A DNA stretch of 50,499 nt from assembly GCF_023221775.1 (NCBI RefSeq), contig NZ_JAKUDS010000018.1, positions 1 through 50,499 on the forward strand, read 5' to 3'. Both the position numbers and the translations under genes were made by a program. The stretch comes from Enterococcus cecorum. GTDB lineage: Bacteria; Bacillota; Bacilli; Lactobacillales; Enterococcaceae. The notes beneath the pieces are model-generated. The model saw only the letters and a list, made by a program, of their open reading frames with translations, made no database searches and was not told where the DNA came from. Within the stretch, counting starts at the first letter, position 1; every line of letters starts with the position of its first letter. This document shows positions 1 through 8,153 of this stretch, in pieces.

Positions 1-26
1 CTTTATTCTTTGCACAAACCTTTAAT

Positions 27-458
27 CTAAAAAACCTGTTGCCCGATTCGGATAATCATTTCACCAAAATTAAATATTTCTACTTGAGCAGATACAGGAA
101 TTTTATTTTTCCATAGCCAGCCAACAAAAAATGTGGAATAGCCATTATGCAACTCAGTGATAATTTCAAATTCTTGATGATCGTACTGTTGAATAAAGTC
201 CTGCATGGCTATCCTTTGTCCTGAAAACTTTTCCTCTGAAAGTACACCATCATAAACCAAAACCCAACAATCTTCCAAATGACACCTTGTAAAAATAACT
301 TCTGCTTCAAATCCTTGTTCTTCTCCACTCTTAGAATAGTGAAAAACTTTATCCACAGTAAAAACCAGATGATCATCCGCTAAAGTAATTTTCTTGATTC
401 TGCTGTCATGAAGACCATACTCAGTAATTGAATTTCTATTTCTAATCATTTCCCTCAT
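27..458 (-). CDS. Hypothetical protein, 143 aa
   Basis: I do not recognise this protein. It is soluble, with no signal peptide or membrane segment, mixed charge and many aromatic residues, and looks like a compact beta-rich domain. The opening YGLHDSRI segment followed by alternating strands recalls small immunity-type or DUF domains, but I cannot assign a family. The ATG at 458 has a GGAG-type ribosome site 11 bases upstream; a second ATG three codons on has none at a usable distance. It lies just downstream of the terminator of the YwnB-like gene and appears to be transcribed alone from an extended -10 promoter. The TAG stop is only 26 bases from the window edge, so the downstream neighbour is unseen. 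Confidence 0.75.
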   Translation of the reverse strand: MREMIRNRNSITEYGLHDSRIKKITLADDHLVFTVDKVFHYSKSGEEQGFEAEVIFTRCHLEDCWVLVYDGVLSEEKFSGQRIAMQDFIQQYDHQEFEIITELHNGYSTFFVGWLWKNKIPVSAQVEIFNFGEMIIRIGQQVF

Positions 459-484
459 GAAAATTGCTCCATTCCTTTTCGTTC

Positions 485-490
485 ATTATA
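485..490 (-). promoter_or_regulatory. Extended -10 promoter of the 143-aa gene
   Basis: On the minus strand TGTTATAAT gives a perfect TATAAT with an extended -10 TG, 27 bases before the ATG. The -35 region is only a T-rich tract, which overlaps the tail of the preceding terminator. Confidence 0.5.
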
Positions 491-505
491 ACAAAATATT
501 GACGC

Positions 506-542
506 AAAAAAAATAAGCGGACGATTAAACATTCCACTTATT
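506..542 (-). terminator. Terminator of the YwnB-like gene
   Basis: Minus-strand stem AATAAGTGGA / TCCGCTTATT (10 bp with one G-U pair) around an 11-base loop, followed by eight T. It lies 10 bases after the stop codon of the YwnB-like gene. Confidence 0.85.
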
Positions 543-551
543 ACGTCTAAA

Positions 552-1181
552 TTATTTAGCTAACACACTGATTCGTTCTTTGATATGATGTTCCTTTTGT
601 GCTTCATCCACCATTGCGATGGCATAATCCGCATAACTAATCACACTTTCTCCACGATCATTTACAGTAAATACTTCACCTGCTAAAAGGTAATCTCCTG
701 TACGCTTTCCTTCTGCTTGGAAATCTGCAGCAGGTGATACATATGTCCAACGTACATCATCACGTGTTCTTAAATAAGTCAAAGATTCTCCCATTGCATT
801 AGCCACTGGTAAATAACTTTCAGGAAAATCAGGAGTTTGAGATAATTGGGTTGTTAAAGTATCATCTACATACAAACTACCAGCCCCACCAACAACTAAT
901 AAGCGTTTTTCAGTATTTGCTACTAAATCACCTAAATTTTTTAGTGATTCTGTATGAAGCGGTAAAGTTTCAGGCGTCCAAGCACCAAATGCATCAATGA
1001 CCACATCCACATTGGCTAAATCTTCCTTGGTTAAATCAAATAAATCCTTTTGAATAAATTCAATTCCTTCATTTTGATTGGCTGAACGTGCGACGCCAAC
1101 TACTTCTAAACCACGACTTTTTGCTTCTTTAATAATTTCTTTCGCAGCTTTTCCATTTGATCCGATAACCATTAATTTCAT
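552..1181 (-). CDS. NAD(P)-binding oxidoreductase, YwnB/NmrA-like atypical SDR
   Basis: This 209-aa protein has a Rossmann fold, with a glycine-rich dinucleotide motif GSNGKA at residues 7-12 of MKLMVIGSNGKA. It matches the atypical short-chain dehydrogenases such as B. subtilis YwnB, which lack the classical Tyr-Lys pair and may act as reductases or NAD(P)H sensors. The substrate is unknown. The start is the ATG at 1181, with GGAGG nine bases upstream; an in-frame TTG further out only reads through the ribosome site. As in B. subtilis, where ywnB lies beside the Rrf2 gene ywnA, an Rrf2 regulator lies about 600 bp upstream. This promoter carries two copies of the same inverted repeat found at the regulator's own promoter, so repression by that regulator is inferred. 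Confidence 0.85.
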   Translation of the reverse strand: MKLMVIGSNGKAAKEIIKEAKSRGLEVVGVARSANQNEGIEFIQKDLFDLTKEDLANVDVVIDAFGAWTPETLPLHTESLKNLGDLVANTEKRLLVVGGAGSLYVDDTLTTQLSQTPDFPESYLPVANAMGESLTYLRTRDDVRWTYVSPAADFQAEGKRTGDYLLAGEVFTVNDRGESVISYADYAIAMVDEAQKEHHIKERISVLAK

Positions 1182-1200
1182 AAAAATATCCTCCAAATCG

Positions 1201-1221
1201 TTGTAACGTTTTTTATTACAA
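1201..1221. promoter_or_regulatory. Rrf2-type operator, copy 1
   Basis: Perfect inverted repeat TTGTAA-N9-TTACAA. It lies between the -10 box and the ribosome site of the YwnB-like gene, where a bound repressor would block early transcription. Same arms and spacing as the copies at 1243-1263 and 2288-2308. Confidence 0.7.
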
Positions 1222-1225
1222 CAAG

Positions 1226-1254
1226 AATATAACTTGTTTTAGTTGTAATGTCAA
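1226..1254 (-). promoter_or_regulatory. Promoter of the YwnB-like gene
   Basis: Consensus sigma-A promoter on the minus strand: -35 TTGACA at 1249-1254, exactly 17 bp spacer, -10 TATATT at 1226-1231. The -35 box lies inside operator copy 2, and operator copy 1 follows the -10 box. Confidence 0.8.
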
Positions 1255-1263
1255 TAGTTACAA
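1243..1263. promoter_or_regulatory. Rrf2-type operator, copy 2
   Basis: TTGTAA-N9-TTACAA, extending to 8-bp perfect arms AGTTGTAA / TTACAACT over 1241-1265. The -35 TTGACA of the YwnB-like gene's promoter is inside the spacer, so binding would exclude RNA polymerase. Confidence 0.75.
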
Positions 1264-1365
1264 CTTAGAAATCCAATAAATCTTTGTCGATAATATCCAA
1301 AGACTTTGTTTAAAGACTTCAAGACGAATAATGTAAGCAGTGAAAACTTACTTAACCGTAAAAAA

Positions 1366-1547
1366 AGGGGCTGACCCAATAGTCACTAATAAAAAATGAA
1401 TATATAAATAATCCGAACGTTCATCGTTGATTTTATGAGTAATCAAGTTGAACATTCGGATTTTCTTTGTCTTTTATGAATTATTTATCTCATCATAAGT
1501 ATTTCTTTTTTTAATTATCTTGCTAAAATACTTTTGGGTCAACCCCT
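1366..1547. repeat. MITE-like / palindromic repeat element (about 182 bp)
   Basis: The terminal inverted repeats are AGGGGCTGACCCAA (1366-1379) and TTGGGTCAACCCCT (1534-1547), matching 13 of 14 when folded. Inside is a second palindrome, AATCCGAACGTTCA (1410-1423) with TGAACATTCGGATT (1449-1462), and an inner TTGATT/AATCAA pair. The element has no coding capacity, and the nested hairpins are typical of small non-autonomous repeats. Its right end supplies most of the TAG stop of the small gene at 1546-1749. No second copy was noticed in this window. It could also act as a terminator for the regulator transcript. Confidence 0.65.
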
Positions 1548-1749
1548 ACGTTAATATTTGAATAGATTTGATTTCATCTTCAGGAAAGGCGACAATCCCA
1601 GCCCGACCAGCAATTTTTAAATCAAGTGAATCATACGCAACATCATCATAATTTATTGCTAAATCAACCGAAACCGCCTTACCAATCCATTCTTTTTGAT
1701 CATTATCAATGATTTTTACAAGTTTTCCTAAATATTTTCTTAATTCCAT
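1546..1749 (-). CDS. Small LSM-like (SH3-fold) protein, 67 aa
   Basis: This 67-aa protein contains the pattern GKLVKIIDND..WIGKAVSV, typical of short Sm/LSM-like or SH3-like beta-barrel proteins found beside metabolic genes in lactic acid bacteria. The function is unknown. It starts at an ATG with a weak AGAAGAAG ribosome site and follows the Rrf2 regulator by 59 bp, probably on the same transcript. The TAG stop falls in the terminal inverted repeat of the repeat element at 1366-1547, so its C-terminus (IQILT) may have been redefined by that insertion. Family assignment is by overall resemblance only. Confidence 0.6.
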   Translation of the reverse strand: MELRKYLGKLVKIIDNDQKEWIGKAVSVDLAINYDDVAYDSLDLKIAGRAGIVAFPEDEIKSIQILT

Positions 1750-1808
1750 ATTTAGCTTCTTCTTTCAATATACTGATTCGAATTTGATAAAAAAGGGCTT
1801 ATCTTCCA

Positions 1809-2252
1809 TTATTTTTCTTGTTTCTCAATAAACGACTGGGCATCTTTAACAATATCTTCAAGATTCATAGACTTCATTTTTAACTCCATCGCATTTTGAA
1901 TCTCTTCTAATCTATTATCCAATACCTGATGCATATTTCTTCCTACTGGACAATCCGGGTTGGGTTGATCATGAAAACTAAATAATTGTTTATTCTCAAT
2001 ACTTTCGACTGCATTAAAAACATCTAAAAGTGTGATTTCAACAAGTGGTTTAGCTAAAGTTGCTCCACCTGAACCACGTTGAACTTGTACTAAATCAGCA
2101 TTTTTTAATTGTCCTAAAACTTTTCGAATAATGACTGGATTGACATTTACACTTCTAGCAAGAAATTCGCTGGTTACTTTATGCTCGCCCTGAAAAATAC
2201 TAATGCAAGTCAAAGTGTGAATGGCAATCGTAAACCGACTAGAAATTTGCAT
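1809..2252 (-). CDS. Rrf2-family transcriptional regulator (YwnA-like)
   Basis: This 147-aa Rrf2 winged-helix repressor begins MQISSRFTIAIHTL, the standard N-terminus of the family. A helix-turn-helix lies at about residues 26-50 (TSEFLARSVNVNPVIIRKVL), with the wing GSGGATLAKP at 60-69. It lacks the three-cysteine Fe-S cluster motif of IscR/NsrR but has Cys16 and an isolated Cys101 (NPDCPVG), so a thiol-based signal is possible. The start is the ATG at 2252, six bases after GAGGTG; the GTG further upstream is part of the ribosome site. It is probably autoregulated through the operator at 2288-2308 and probably controls the YwnB-like gene, which carries two copies of the same site. The inducer is not evident. 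Confidence 0.88.
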   Translation of the reverse strand: MQISSRFTIAIHTLTCISIFQGEHKVTSEFLARSVNVNPVIIRKVLGQLKNADLVQVQRGSGGATLAKPLVEITLLDVFNAVESIENKQLFSFHDQPNPDCPVGRNMHQVLDNRLEEIQNAMELKMKSMNLEDIVKDAQSFIEKQEK

Positions 2253-2270
2253 ACAATTCACCTCGAATTA

Positions 2271-2299
2271 AGTATAAGCAAATATTGTTGTAACGTCAA
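2271..2299 (-). promoter_or_regulatory. Promoter of the Rrf2 regulator
   Basis: Minus strand: -35 TTGACG at 2294-2299, 17-bp spacer, -10 TATACT at 2271-2276. As at the YwnB-like gene, the -35 box sits inside an operator spacer. Confidence 0.75.
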
Positions 2300-2308
2300 T
2301 GATTACAA
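2288..2308. promoter_or_regulatory. Rrf2-type operator, copy 3 (autoregulatory)
   Basis: TTGTAA-N9-TTACAA covering the -35 of the regulator's own promoter. The spacer CGTCAATGA resembles TGTCAATAG of copy 2, so the conserved site is about 21 bp. It abuts the terminator of the glycogen operon. Confidence 0.75.
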
Positions 2309-2354
2309 AAACAACCTTTGAAAACAAGCACTAACATTGCGTTTCCAAAGGTTG
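2307..2354 (-). terminator. Terminator of the glycogen operon
   Basis: Minus-strand stem CAACCTTTG / CAAAGGTTG (9 bp) followed by TTTTTG, starting a few bases after the stop of the GH13 gene. Confidence 0.75.
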
Positions 2355-2360
2355 AAAAGA

Positions 2361-4172
2361 TTATTTCGTAATAAACTCAGTGGTATGCGGCAATAACACC
2401 ACATCGCCCACTAATTTTGCAAAAATTTTGAACTGTTCTTCAGGAAGGTTTAAGGTAGTCAGTTGTTCTAACTTCACGGTTTGATTAACAGAAGAAAGAT
2501 TAAGAAGAAGAATACTCATCTTTTTCTGGTTAAATCGCACAATACCAAAAATATTTTCATCGTAAAAGAGCGCAAACTCTCCATCAATTAATACTTGTTG
2601 CGCATTACGATGACTAATCCAACGATGATAAATTTGATAACTTGCTTCATTCACACTTTCCCACGGATAAAATTTCCGATTTTGCGGATCTTTACCACCA
2701 GTTAACCCAGCCTCATCGCCATAATATACACAAGGCACACCAGGTACATACATCATCATCGCCACAGCTTGCTCTAATTTTTTCACATCTTCATGAAGCA
2801 TGGTCGCAATTCGTTCGGTATCATGTGTCCCTAAATTATTAAACAAATTATAGAAAATATCACGAGGATAATTTTCATATAATTGCATAAAGCGATGTGC
2901 AATTTGTTTTGGCGTTTTCTGATGGTTCAAAAGTGCTAATACTGCATCTCTAAAAGGATAGTTCATCACACTATGCAAATGATCACCAAGAATATATTTT
3001 CGGCGCGTGTTATAGGAAACCTTGTTGGAGGCATCTTCCCAGACTTCACCAATTAGTACTTTATCTTTAAAATGATTTAATTGATGACGAATCCCTTGAA
3101 TAAATTCATCCGGAAGTTCATCTGCAACATCTAAACGCCAACCATCAATTCCTTTATCCAACCAGTGAGCAACGACACTTTCATCTGTTTTAAAGATAAA
3201 ATCTTGAAAACTTTCATCTTCTTTATTGATTTGAGGTAAATCCTTTATCCCCCACCATGAGCGATATCTATCTGGATAATGATCAAATTCAAACCAACTA
3301 AAATACAAACTATGCGGATTACGTGCAGCACCATTATGTTTGCCGTATGCACCGTCATAGTTAAAATATTGGCTATGACGGCCCACATGACTAAAGACAC
3401 CATCTAAAATTAAGTGCATATCATTTTTGTGCAACTCATTCACTAGTGCTACAAAATCTTCGTCAGTTCCTAAGACAGAATCAATCTTAAAATAATCGGC
3501 AGTATCATAGCGATGATTACTACGAGCTTCAAAAATCGGATTCAGATAAAGAGCATTCACACCTAATTTTTTTAGATAAGGAATTTTCTTCACAATCCCT
3601 TTTAAATTACCACCATAAAAATCCCAACGCACAACTTCACCATCAGAATTTTTGATATACATGGGTTCATCTTGCGTTTGCCCATAAATGAAACTATTTG
3701 GTTTTGGTTGATTAATTACGCCATTCTCATTGCCATTATAAAAACGATCAGGGAAGATTTGATAAAAGACACTTTCACGATACCATTTAGGTGCTGCATC
3801 TTTTTGATTGAAACAAGTGAGTTGATAATCCCATACAGCCTCAGCACAATCATAAATTTGGCCGACACCTCCAAGCTCATTCGAACCATAATAGACGCTA
3901 CGAGCTTGTCCATTTTCTTGATAAATAATCTCAAATGAATAGTAGAAGAGACCGGCATTTTTTCCTAATTGATATTGGCATTGATAAAGATCTTTACCAA
4001 CCAAGTGCATATCAATTTGCTGATTTTCATGCCCATCTTTATGAATGGCTAAACTAACACGGTTCACATCAATCCCACTCACACGTATCGTGAAGCTAAC
4101 AACTTTTCCTTCCTCAACTGCTCCAAATGGTCGTTTATATTTACTGGACCAAGGATTGTAATAAATCTCCAA
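2361..4172 (-). CDS. GH13 neopullulanase/cyclomaltodextrinase-like amylase
   Basis: This 603-aa enzyme has an N-terminal CBM34-like beta domain (residues 1-120) and a GH13 TIM barrel. Catalytic regions are complete: DGVFSH at 257-262, GWRLDVADE with nucleophile Asp348, GEVWE with acid/base Glu376, and THD with His450-Asp451. The N-terminal domain and length fit subfamily GH13_20 (neopullulanase, maltogenic amylase, cyclomaltodextrinase), which cut linear or cyclic maltodextrins and pullulan. There is no signal peptide, so it should act in the cytosol, trimming limit dextrins left by glycogen phosphorylase. It is the last gene of the glycogen operon, starting four bases after glgP stops. The start is TTG at 4172, with GAGG ten bases upstream; no ATG lies near. 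The exact substrate cannot be settled from sequence. Confidence 0.9.
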   Translation of the reverse strand: MEIYYNPWSSKYKRPFGAVEEGKVVSFTIRVSGIDVNRVSLAIHKDGHENQQIDMHLVGKDLYQCQYQLGKNAGLFYYSFEIIYQENGQARSVYYGSNELGGVGQIYDCAEAVWDYQLTCFNQKDAAPKWYRESVFYQIFPDRFYNGNENGVINQPKPNSFIYGQTQDEPMYIKNSDGEVVRWDFYGGNLKGIVKKIPYLKKLGVNALYLNPIFEARSNHRYDTADYFKIDSVLGTDEDFVALVNELHKNDMHLILDGVFSHVGRHSQYFNYDGAYGKHNGAARNPHSLYFSWFEFDHYPDRYRSWWGIKDLPQINKEDESFQDFIFKTDESVVAHWLDKGIDGWRLDVADELPDEFIQGIRHQLNHFKDKVLIGEVWEDASNKVSYNTRRKYILGDHLHSVMNYPFRDAVLALLNHQKTPKQIAHRFMQLYENYPRDIFYNLFNNLGTHDTERIATMLHEDVKKLEQAVAMMMYVPGVPCVYYGDEAGLTGGKDPQNRKFYPWESVNEASYQIYHRWISHRNAQQVLIDGEFALFYDENIFGIVRFNQKKMSILLLNLSSVNQTVKLEQLTTLNLPEEQFKIFAKLVGDVVLLPHTTEFITK

Positions 4173-4176
4173 AATC

Positions 4177-6606
4177 TTAATTCCTCTTTTCCTTATGAAG
4201 GTTCACTGGTTCGATTTGCCAGATATCTTCAGCATATTTCATTACTGTGTAGTCAGCAGAGAAGATACCAGATTTTGCAGTATTCGTCAAGCTCATCTTA
4301 CGCCATTTTGTTTGCTCTAGATAATCCTGACTTACTTGTTCTTGAACTTTACAATAAGGTTCAAAATCTTTTAATAAGAAGAATTCATCATTATATTTTA
4401 ATAGAGAATCAAAAATTTCTTGACCTTCACGTTGAATATTTGGAATCGTACCATCTACAAAGGCATTTAGCACACGACGAACGACTGGATCTTGATCGTA
4501 AATTGCTTGAGCAGAATAATCCCCTTTTTCATAATAACGATAAACTTCATCTTCTGTTAAACCAAAGACATAAATATTATCGGCACCTACATAATCGCGG
4601 ATTTCGACATTTGCGCCATCCATCGTTGCCATTGTTACAGCACCATTTGCCATTAATTTCATATTACTTGTACCAGAAGCTTCTTTGGTTGCTAGCGAAA
4701 TTTGTTCACTGACATCTGCTGCTGGAATAATGATTTCGGCAAGTGAAACATTGTAGTTTGGTAAGAAAACAATCTTCATCTTATCGCCAATATCTGGGTC
4801 GTTATTAATTAAATTGGCTGTTTCATTAATTGCTTTAATAATTGATTTCGCATAGGTGTAGCTTGGAGCAGCTTTTGCACCAAAAATCCAGACACGTGGT
4901 ACAAAATCACGATTTGGGTCATCTTTTAAATCTAAGTAACATTTCACAATATGCAATAAATTCAATAATTGACGTTTATAAGCATGTAGACGTTTAATTT
5001 GTACATCAAAAACAGCATTTGGATTAACTTCAATGTTGCAAGTTTCTTTGATGTATTTAGCAAGACGAACTTTATTTTTATGTTTGGCATCGGCTAATAA
5101 TTCCAATACACGGTCATCATCATAATAATTCATCAACATTTGCAAGTCCGTTGGTTCTTTACGCCATGAAGTGCCAATCGTTTCATCTAATAGATTAGCT
5201 AAAGGTTCATTAGATAATTGTAACCAACGTCTTTGTGTAATCCCATTTGTTTTATTATTAAAACGTTCAGGATATAGTACATAAAAATCATGCAATACCA
5301 CTGATTTTAATAAGTCAGAGTGAAGTTTAGCCACACCATTTGTACTATGACTACCAATAATACTCAAGTTCGCCATATGAATTTGGTCTCCTTGAATAAT
5401 ACGTGTACGTTGAATTAAATCATCTGGGTATAAACCTTGTAAATTTGTCACAAAACGACGATCAATTTCTTCAATGATTTGATACATTCGAGGCAAGTGA
5501 TATTTCACCATTGAAACAGGCCATTTTTCAAGCGCTTCTTGCATGATAGTATGATTTGTATAGCTCATCATACTTACTGTTAATCCCCACGCTTTTTCCC
5601 ATGATAGATCGAATTCATCAAGTAAAATACGCATCATTTCAGGTACACATAAGGCAGGGTGCGTATCATTAATATGAATAGCAATATATTCATTGATGCG
5701 ACTAATTGGCATTTTCGTTTTCTTATAGTAACGAATAATACTTTGAATCCCTGCTGAAACAAAGAAATACTCTTGCGTCAAACGAGTTAAACGACCTTGT
5801 TCGTTGGAATCATCTGGATACAATACAGCTGTTAAATCTTCAACCATCCGTCGTTCTTCAATACTACGATATTTTCCTTCTTCAGAGGCTGGAATTTCTA
5901 CACTCCATAGACGTAAAGTATTTACTGTATCATTTTCATAACCAACAACACCTGTATCATATGGCACAGCTTTTAAGATTCGTTCGTTTTCAGCAACTGG
6001 TTTTAAACTACCATCAGGCATCGGTTTCATATAAACGTTACCACCGAAATGGACATTAACTGATTCGCTTTCACGACGAACTTCCCATACATTGCCACTC
6101 TTTAACCAAGCATCCGGCAATTCGACTTGATATCCGTCAACAAATTGTTGTTTGAACAAACCATAGTCATAACGAATTCCATTGCCGTTACCTGGTAATT
6201 CACGTGAAGCCAAACAATCTAAGAAACAAGATGCTAAACGACCCAAGCCACCATTTCCTAAAGCCATATCATTTTCGACACGAAGGACATCATCAAAGTC
6301 AAAGCCAAAATCTTCTACTGTATCACGCACCATATCCAACATGCCTAAGCTTAATAAATTACTCTTCAACATTCGTCCTGGCAAAAACTCAATAGAAAAA
6401 TAATAAGATTGTTTTTGTTTATGTTCTAAATAACGTTGACGTGTACGGTGCCATGAATCCGCATAGCTTGCTCGTACAATTTGACCAATAGCAACAAACA
6501 ACTCATTTGGTGTTGCTGTTTCAATTTCCATCGCAAAATTTTCTCTTAATCTTTTTCTTAAATCTTCAATAAATTCATCACGTGTCATTACTTGACGTTC
6601 CGACAT
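4177..6606 (-). CDS. glgP: Glycogen/maltodextrin phosphorylase
   Basis: This 809-aa GT35 phosphorylase releases glucose-1-phosphate from the non-reducing ends of alpha-1,4-glucans. It shows the GNGGLGRLASCFLDCLAS glucan-binding region and, near the C-terminus, the pyridoxal-phosphate motif KEASGTSNMKLMANGA, whose lysine binds the cofactor. Length is normal for the family. The ATG at 6606 has GAGGGG about nine bases upstream; an upstream in-frame start would add a non-homologous MIYLDIHNEG extension. It is separated from glgA by a 109-bp gap holding a strong hairpin without a T-tract, so its transcript level may differ from the upstream genes. With the GH13 enzyme downstream it forms the degradation half of the operon. 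Confidence 0.96.
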   Translation of the reverse strand: MSERQVMTRDEFIEDLRKRLRENFAMEIETATPNELFVAIGQIVRASYADSWHRTRQRYLEHKQKQSYYFSIEFLPGRMLKSNLLSLGMLDMVRDTVEDFGFDFDDVLRVENDMALGNGGLGRLASCFLDCLASRELPGNGNGIRYDYGLFKQQFVDGYQVELPDAWLKSGNVWEVRRESESVNVHFGGNVYMKPMPDGSLKPVAENERILKAVPYDTGVVGYENDTVNTLRLWSVEIPASEEGKYRSIEERRMVEDLTAVLYPDDSNEQGRLTRLTQEYFFVSAGIQSIIRYYKKTKMPISRINEYIAIHINDTHPALCVPEMMRILLDEFDLSWEKAWGLTVSMMSYTNHTIMQEALEKWPVSMVKYHLPRMYQIIEEIDRRFVTNLQGLYPDDLIQRTRIIQGDQIHMANLSIIGSHSTNGVAKLHSDLLKSVVLHDFYVLYPERFNNKTNGITQRRWLQLSNEPLANLLDETIGTSWRKEPTDLQMLMNYYDDDRVLELLADAKHKNKVRLAKYIKETCNIEVNPNAVFDVQIKRLHAYKRQLLNLLHIVKCYLDLKDDPNRDFVPRVWIFGAKAAPSYTYAKSIIKAINETANLINNDPDIGDKMKIVFLPNYNVSLAEIIIPAADVSEQISLATKEASGTSNMKLMANGAVTMATMDGANVEIRDYVGADNIYVFGLTEDEVYRYYEKGDYSAQAIYDQDPVVRRVLNAFVDGTIPNIQREGQEIFDSLLKYNDEFFLLKDFEPYCKVQEQVSQDYLEQTKWRKMSLTNTAKSGIFSADYTVMKYAEDIWQIEPVNLHKEKRN

Positions 6607-6655
6607 CTTCTTTTCCCCCTCGTTATGTATGTCTAAATAAATCAAATGACATTGA

Positions 6656-6700
6656 AAGGCAAAACTCCAATAAGATGAAACCTCTTGGAAATTTTGCCTT
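6656..6700 (-). promoter_or_regulatory. Intercistronic hairpin between glgA and glgP
   Basis: AAGGCAAAA (6656-6664) pairs with TTTTGCCTT (6692-6700), and TCCAA/TTGGA extends the stem past a small bulge. No T-run follows in the direction of transcription, so it looks like a processing or stability element, or a weak attenuator, rather than a full terminator. Confidence 0.55.
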
Positions 6701-6715
6701 ATTCATCTTTAATCA

Positions 6716-8146
6716 TTAAAGGATTGAATTATATAATTGTAAATAAACCATACAACTTTGATGCCAACTGAAATCACGACTCATCGCATTTTGAACCAAT
6801 TGATCCCAATATTGCCGATGATTGGCATATAAATCAACAGCTTGTAAGAGTGTTTGCATCATAATAAATGGTCTAAAGTCATTAAATCCAAATCCCGTAC
6901 CTTCATTGGTAATTGGGTTATAAGGAACAACTGTATCTTTCAAACCACCAATTTCATGAACAACAGGTAAAGTACCATATCTCATCGCCACCATTTGTGA
7001 TAAGCCACATGGTTCAAAAGCAGATGGCATTAAGAATATATCTGAGCCTGCATAAATCAATTGAGCCAAGCCTAAATTGAAATCAATATTGATTGCACAT
7101 TTTTCTGGATATCGTGCCCCAATTTGACTAAAGGCAGCTTCAAATCGCGGATCACCTGTACCTAACAAGACAAATTGAACATCAAATTGCAATAGGTTTT
7201 CTAACTCTTCAACGACCAAATGGAAACCTTTTTGATAAGTTAGACGACTGACTACCCCAATGACTGGCACATCTTCACGTTGAGGTAAATTCATCTTTTC
7301 TTGCAATAGTCGTTTGTTTTCAGACTTACCACTTAAATCCTCTTTTGAATAGTGATGTGGTAAATGGCTATCTGTTGCTGGATTATTGACTTCCATATCG
7401 ATACCATTGACAATCCCGGATAATTTACTATTTTCCATTCTTAAAATGACATCAAGTCCACAGCCAAATTCACGCGTTTGAATTTCTTGTGCATAAGAAG
7501 GTGAAACTGTAGTAATCTTATTGGCATAAAGAATTCCAGCTTTCATAAAGTTTACACAGTTTTCAAATTCAATGGTGCCGTCATCGTAACGCTCAGCTGA
7601 CATTCCAAATAAATCAGATAAGACACTACGATTAAACTTGCCTTGGAATTCCAAATTATGAATAGTCAAGACAGTTTTAATTGGACGATACGCTTCAATC
7701 CAATGATATTTTTCACGTAATAAAAATGGAATCATCGCTGTATGATAATCATTTACATGCAAGATATCTGGAATAAAATCAACTCTTTCCATCATTTCAA
7801 TAATAGCTTGTTGGAAAAAGGCAAATCTCTCACCATCATCATAATATCCATATAATTGATCACGATTAAAATAGTATAAGTTGTCAATGAAATAATATCT
7901 GACATCCCCTAATTTCAAGGTTTTAACGCCACAATATTGACTGCGCCAACCCACTTTGACTTCAAAATTTAAGACATCTTCCACTTTTTCTTTATAAGCT
8001 TCATTCATCTTTTTGAAGTAAGGCATGACTACAGCAACTTCCACGCCTTCTTTGGCTAAAGCTTTAGGAAGTGCACTAGCGACATCACCTAAGCCACCTG
8101 TTTTAAAAAATGGTGCACATTCACTTGCTGCAAATAAAATTTTCAT
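6716..8146 (-). CDS. glgA: Glycogen synthase (ADP-glucose)
   Basis: This 476-aa GT5 glycogen synthase adds glucose from ADP-glucose to growing alpha-1,4-glucan. The N-terminal KTGGLGDV motif (residues 15-22) binds ADP-glucose, and the C-terminal half has the [19 protein letters not shown] segment of the second Rossmann domain with the retaining-enzyme Glu. The start is the ATG at 8146. Its GGAGG site is made by the last codons of glgD, whose stop lies seven bases upstream, so the two are probably translationally coupled. The longer reading from a TTG is only the ribosome site in frame. Length and order are typical of Firmicutes glg operons. Confidence 0.96.
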   Translation of the reverse strand: MKILFAASECAPFFKTGGLGDVASALPKALAKEGVEVAVVMPYFKKMNEAYKEKVEDVLNFEVKVGWRSQYCGVKTLKLGDVRYYFIDNLYYFNRDQLYGYYDDGERFAFFQQAIIEMMERVDFIPDILHVNDYHTAMIPFLLREKYHWIEAYRPIKTVLTIHNLEFQGKFNRSVLSDLFGMSAERYDDGTIEFENCVNFMKAGILYANKITTVSPSYAQEIQTREFGCGLDVILRMENSKLSGIVNGIDMEVNNPATDSHLPHHYSKEDLSGKSENKRLLQEKMNLPQREDVPVIGVVSRLTYQKGFHLVVEELENLLQFDVQFVLLGTGDPRFEAAFSQIGARYPEKCAINIDFNLGLAQLIYAGSDIFLMPSAFEPCGLSQMVAMRYGTLPVVHEIGGLKDTVVPYNPITNEGTGFGFNDFRPFIMMQTLLQAVDLYANHRQYWDQLVQNAMSRDFSWHQSCMVYLQLYNSIL

Positions 8147-8153
8147 TAATTCA

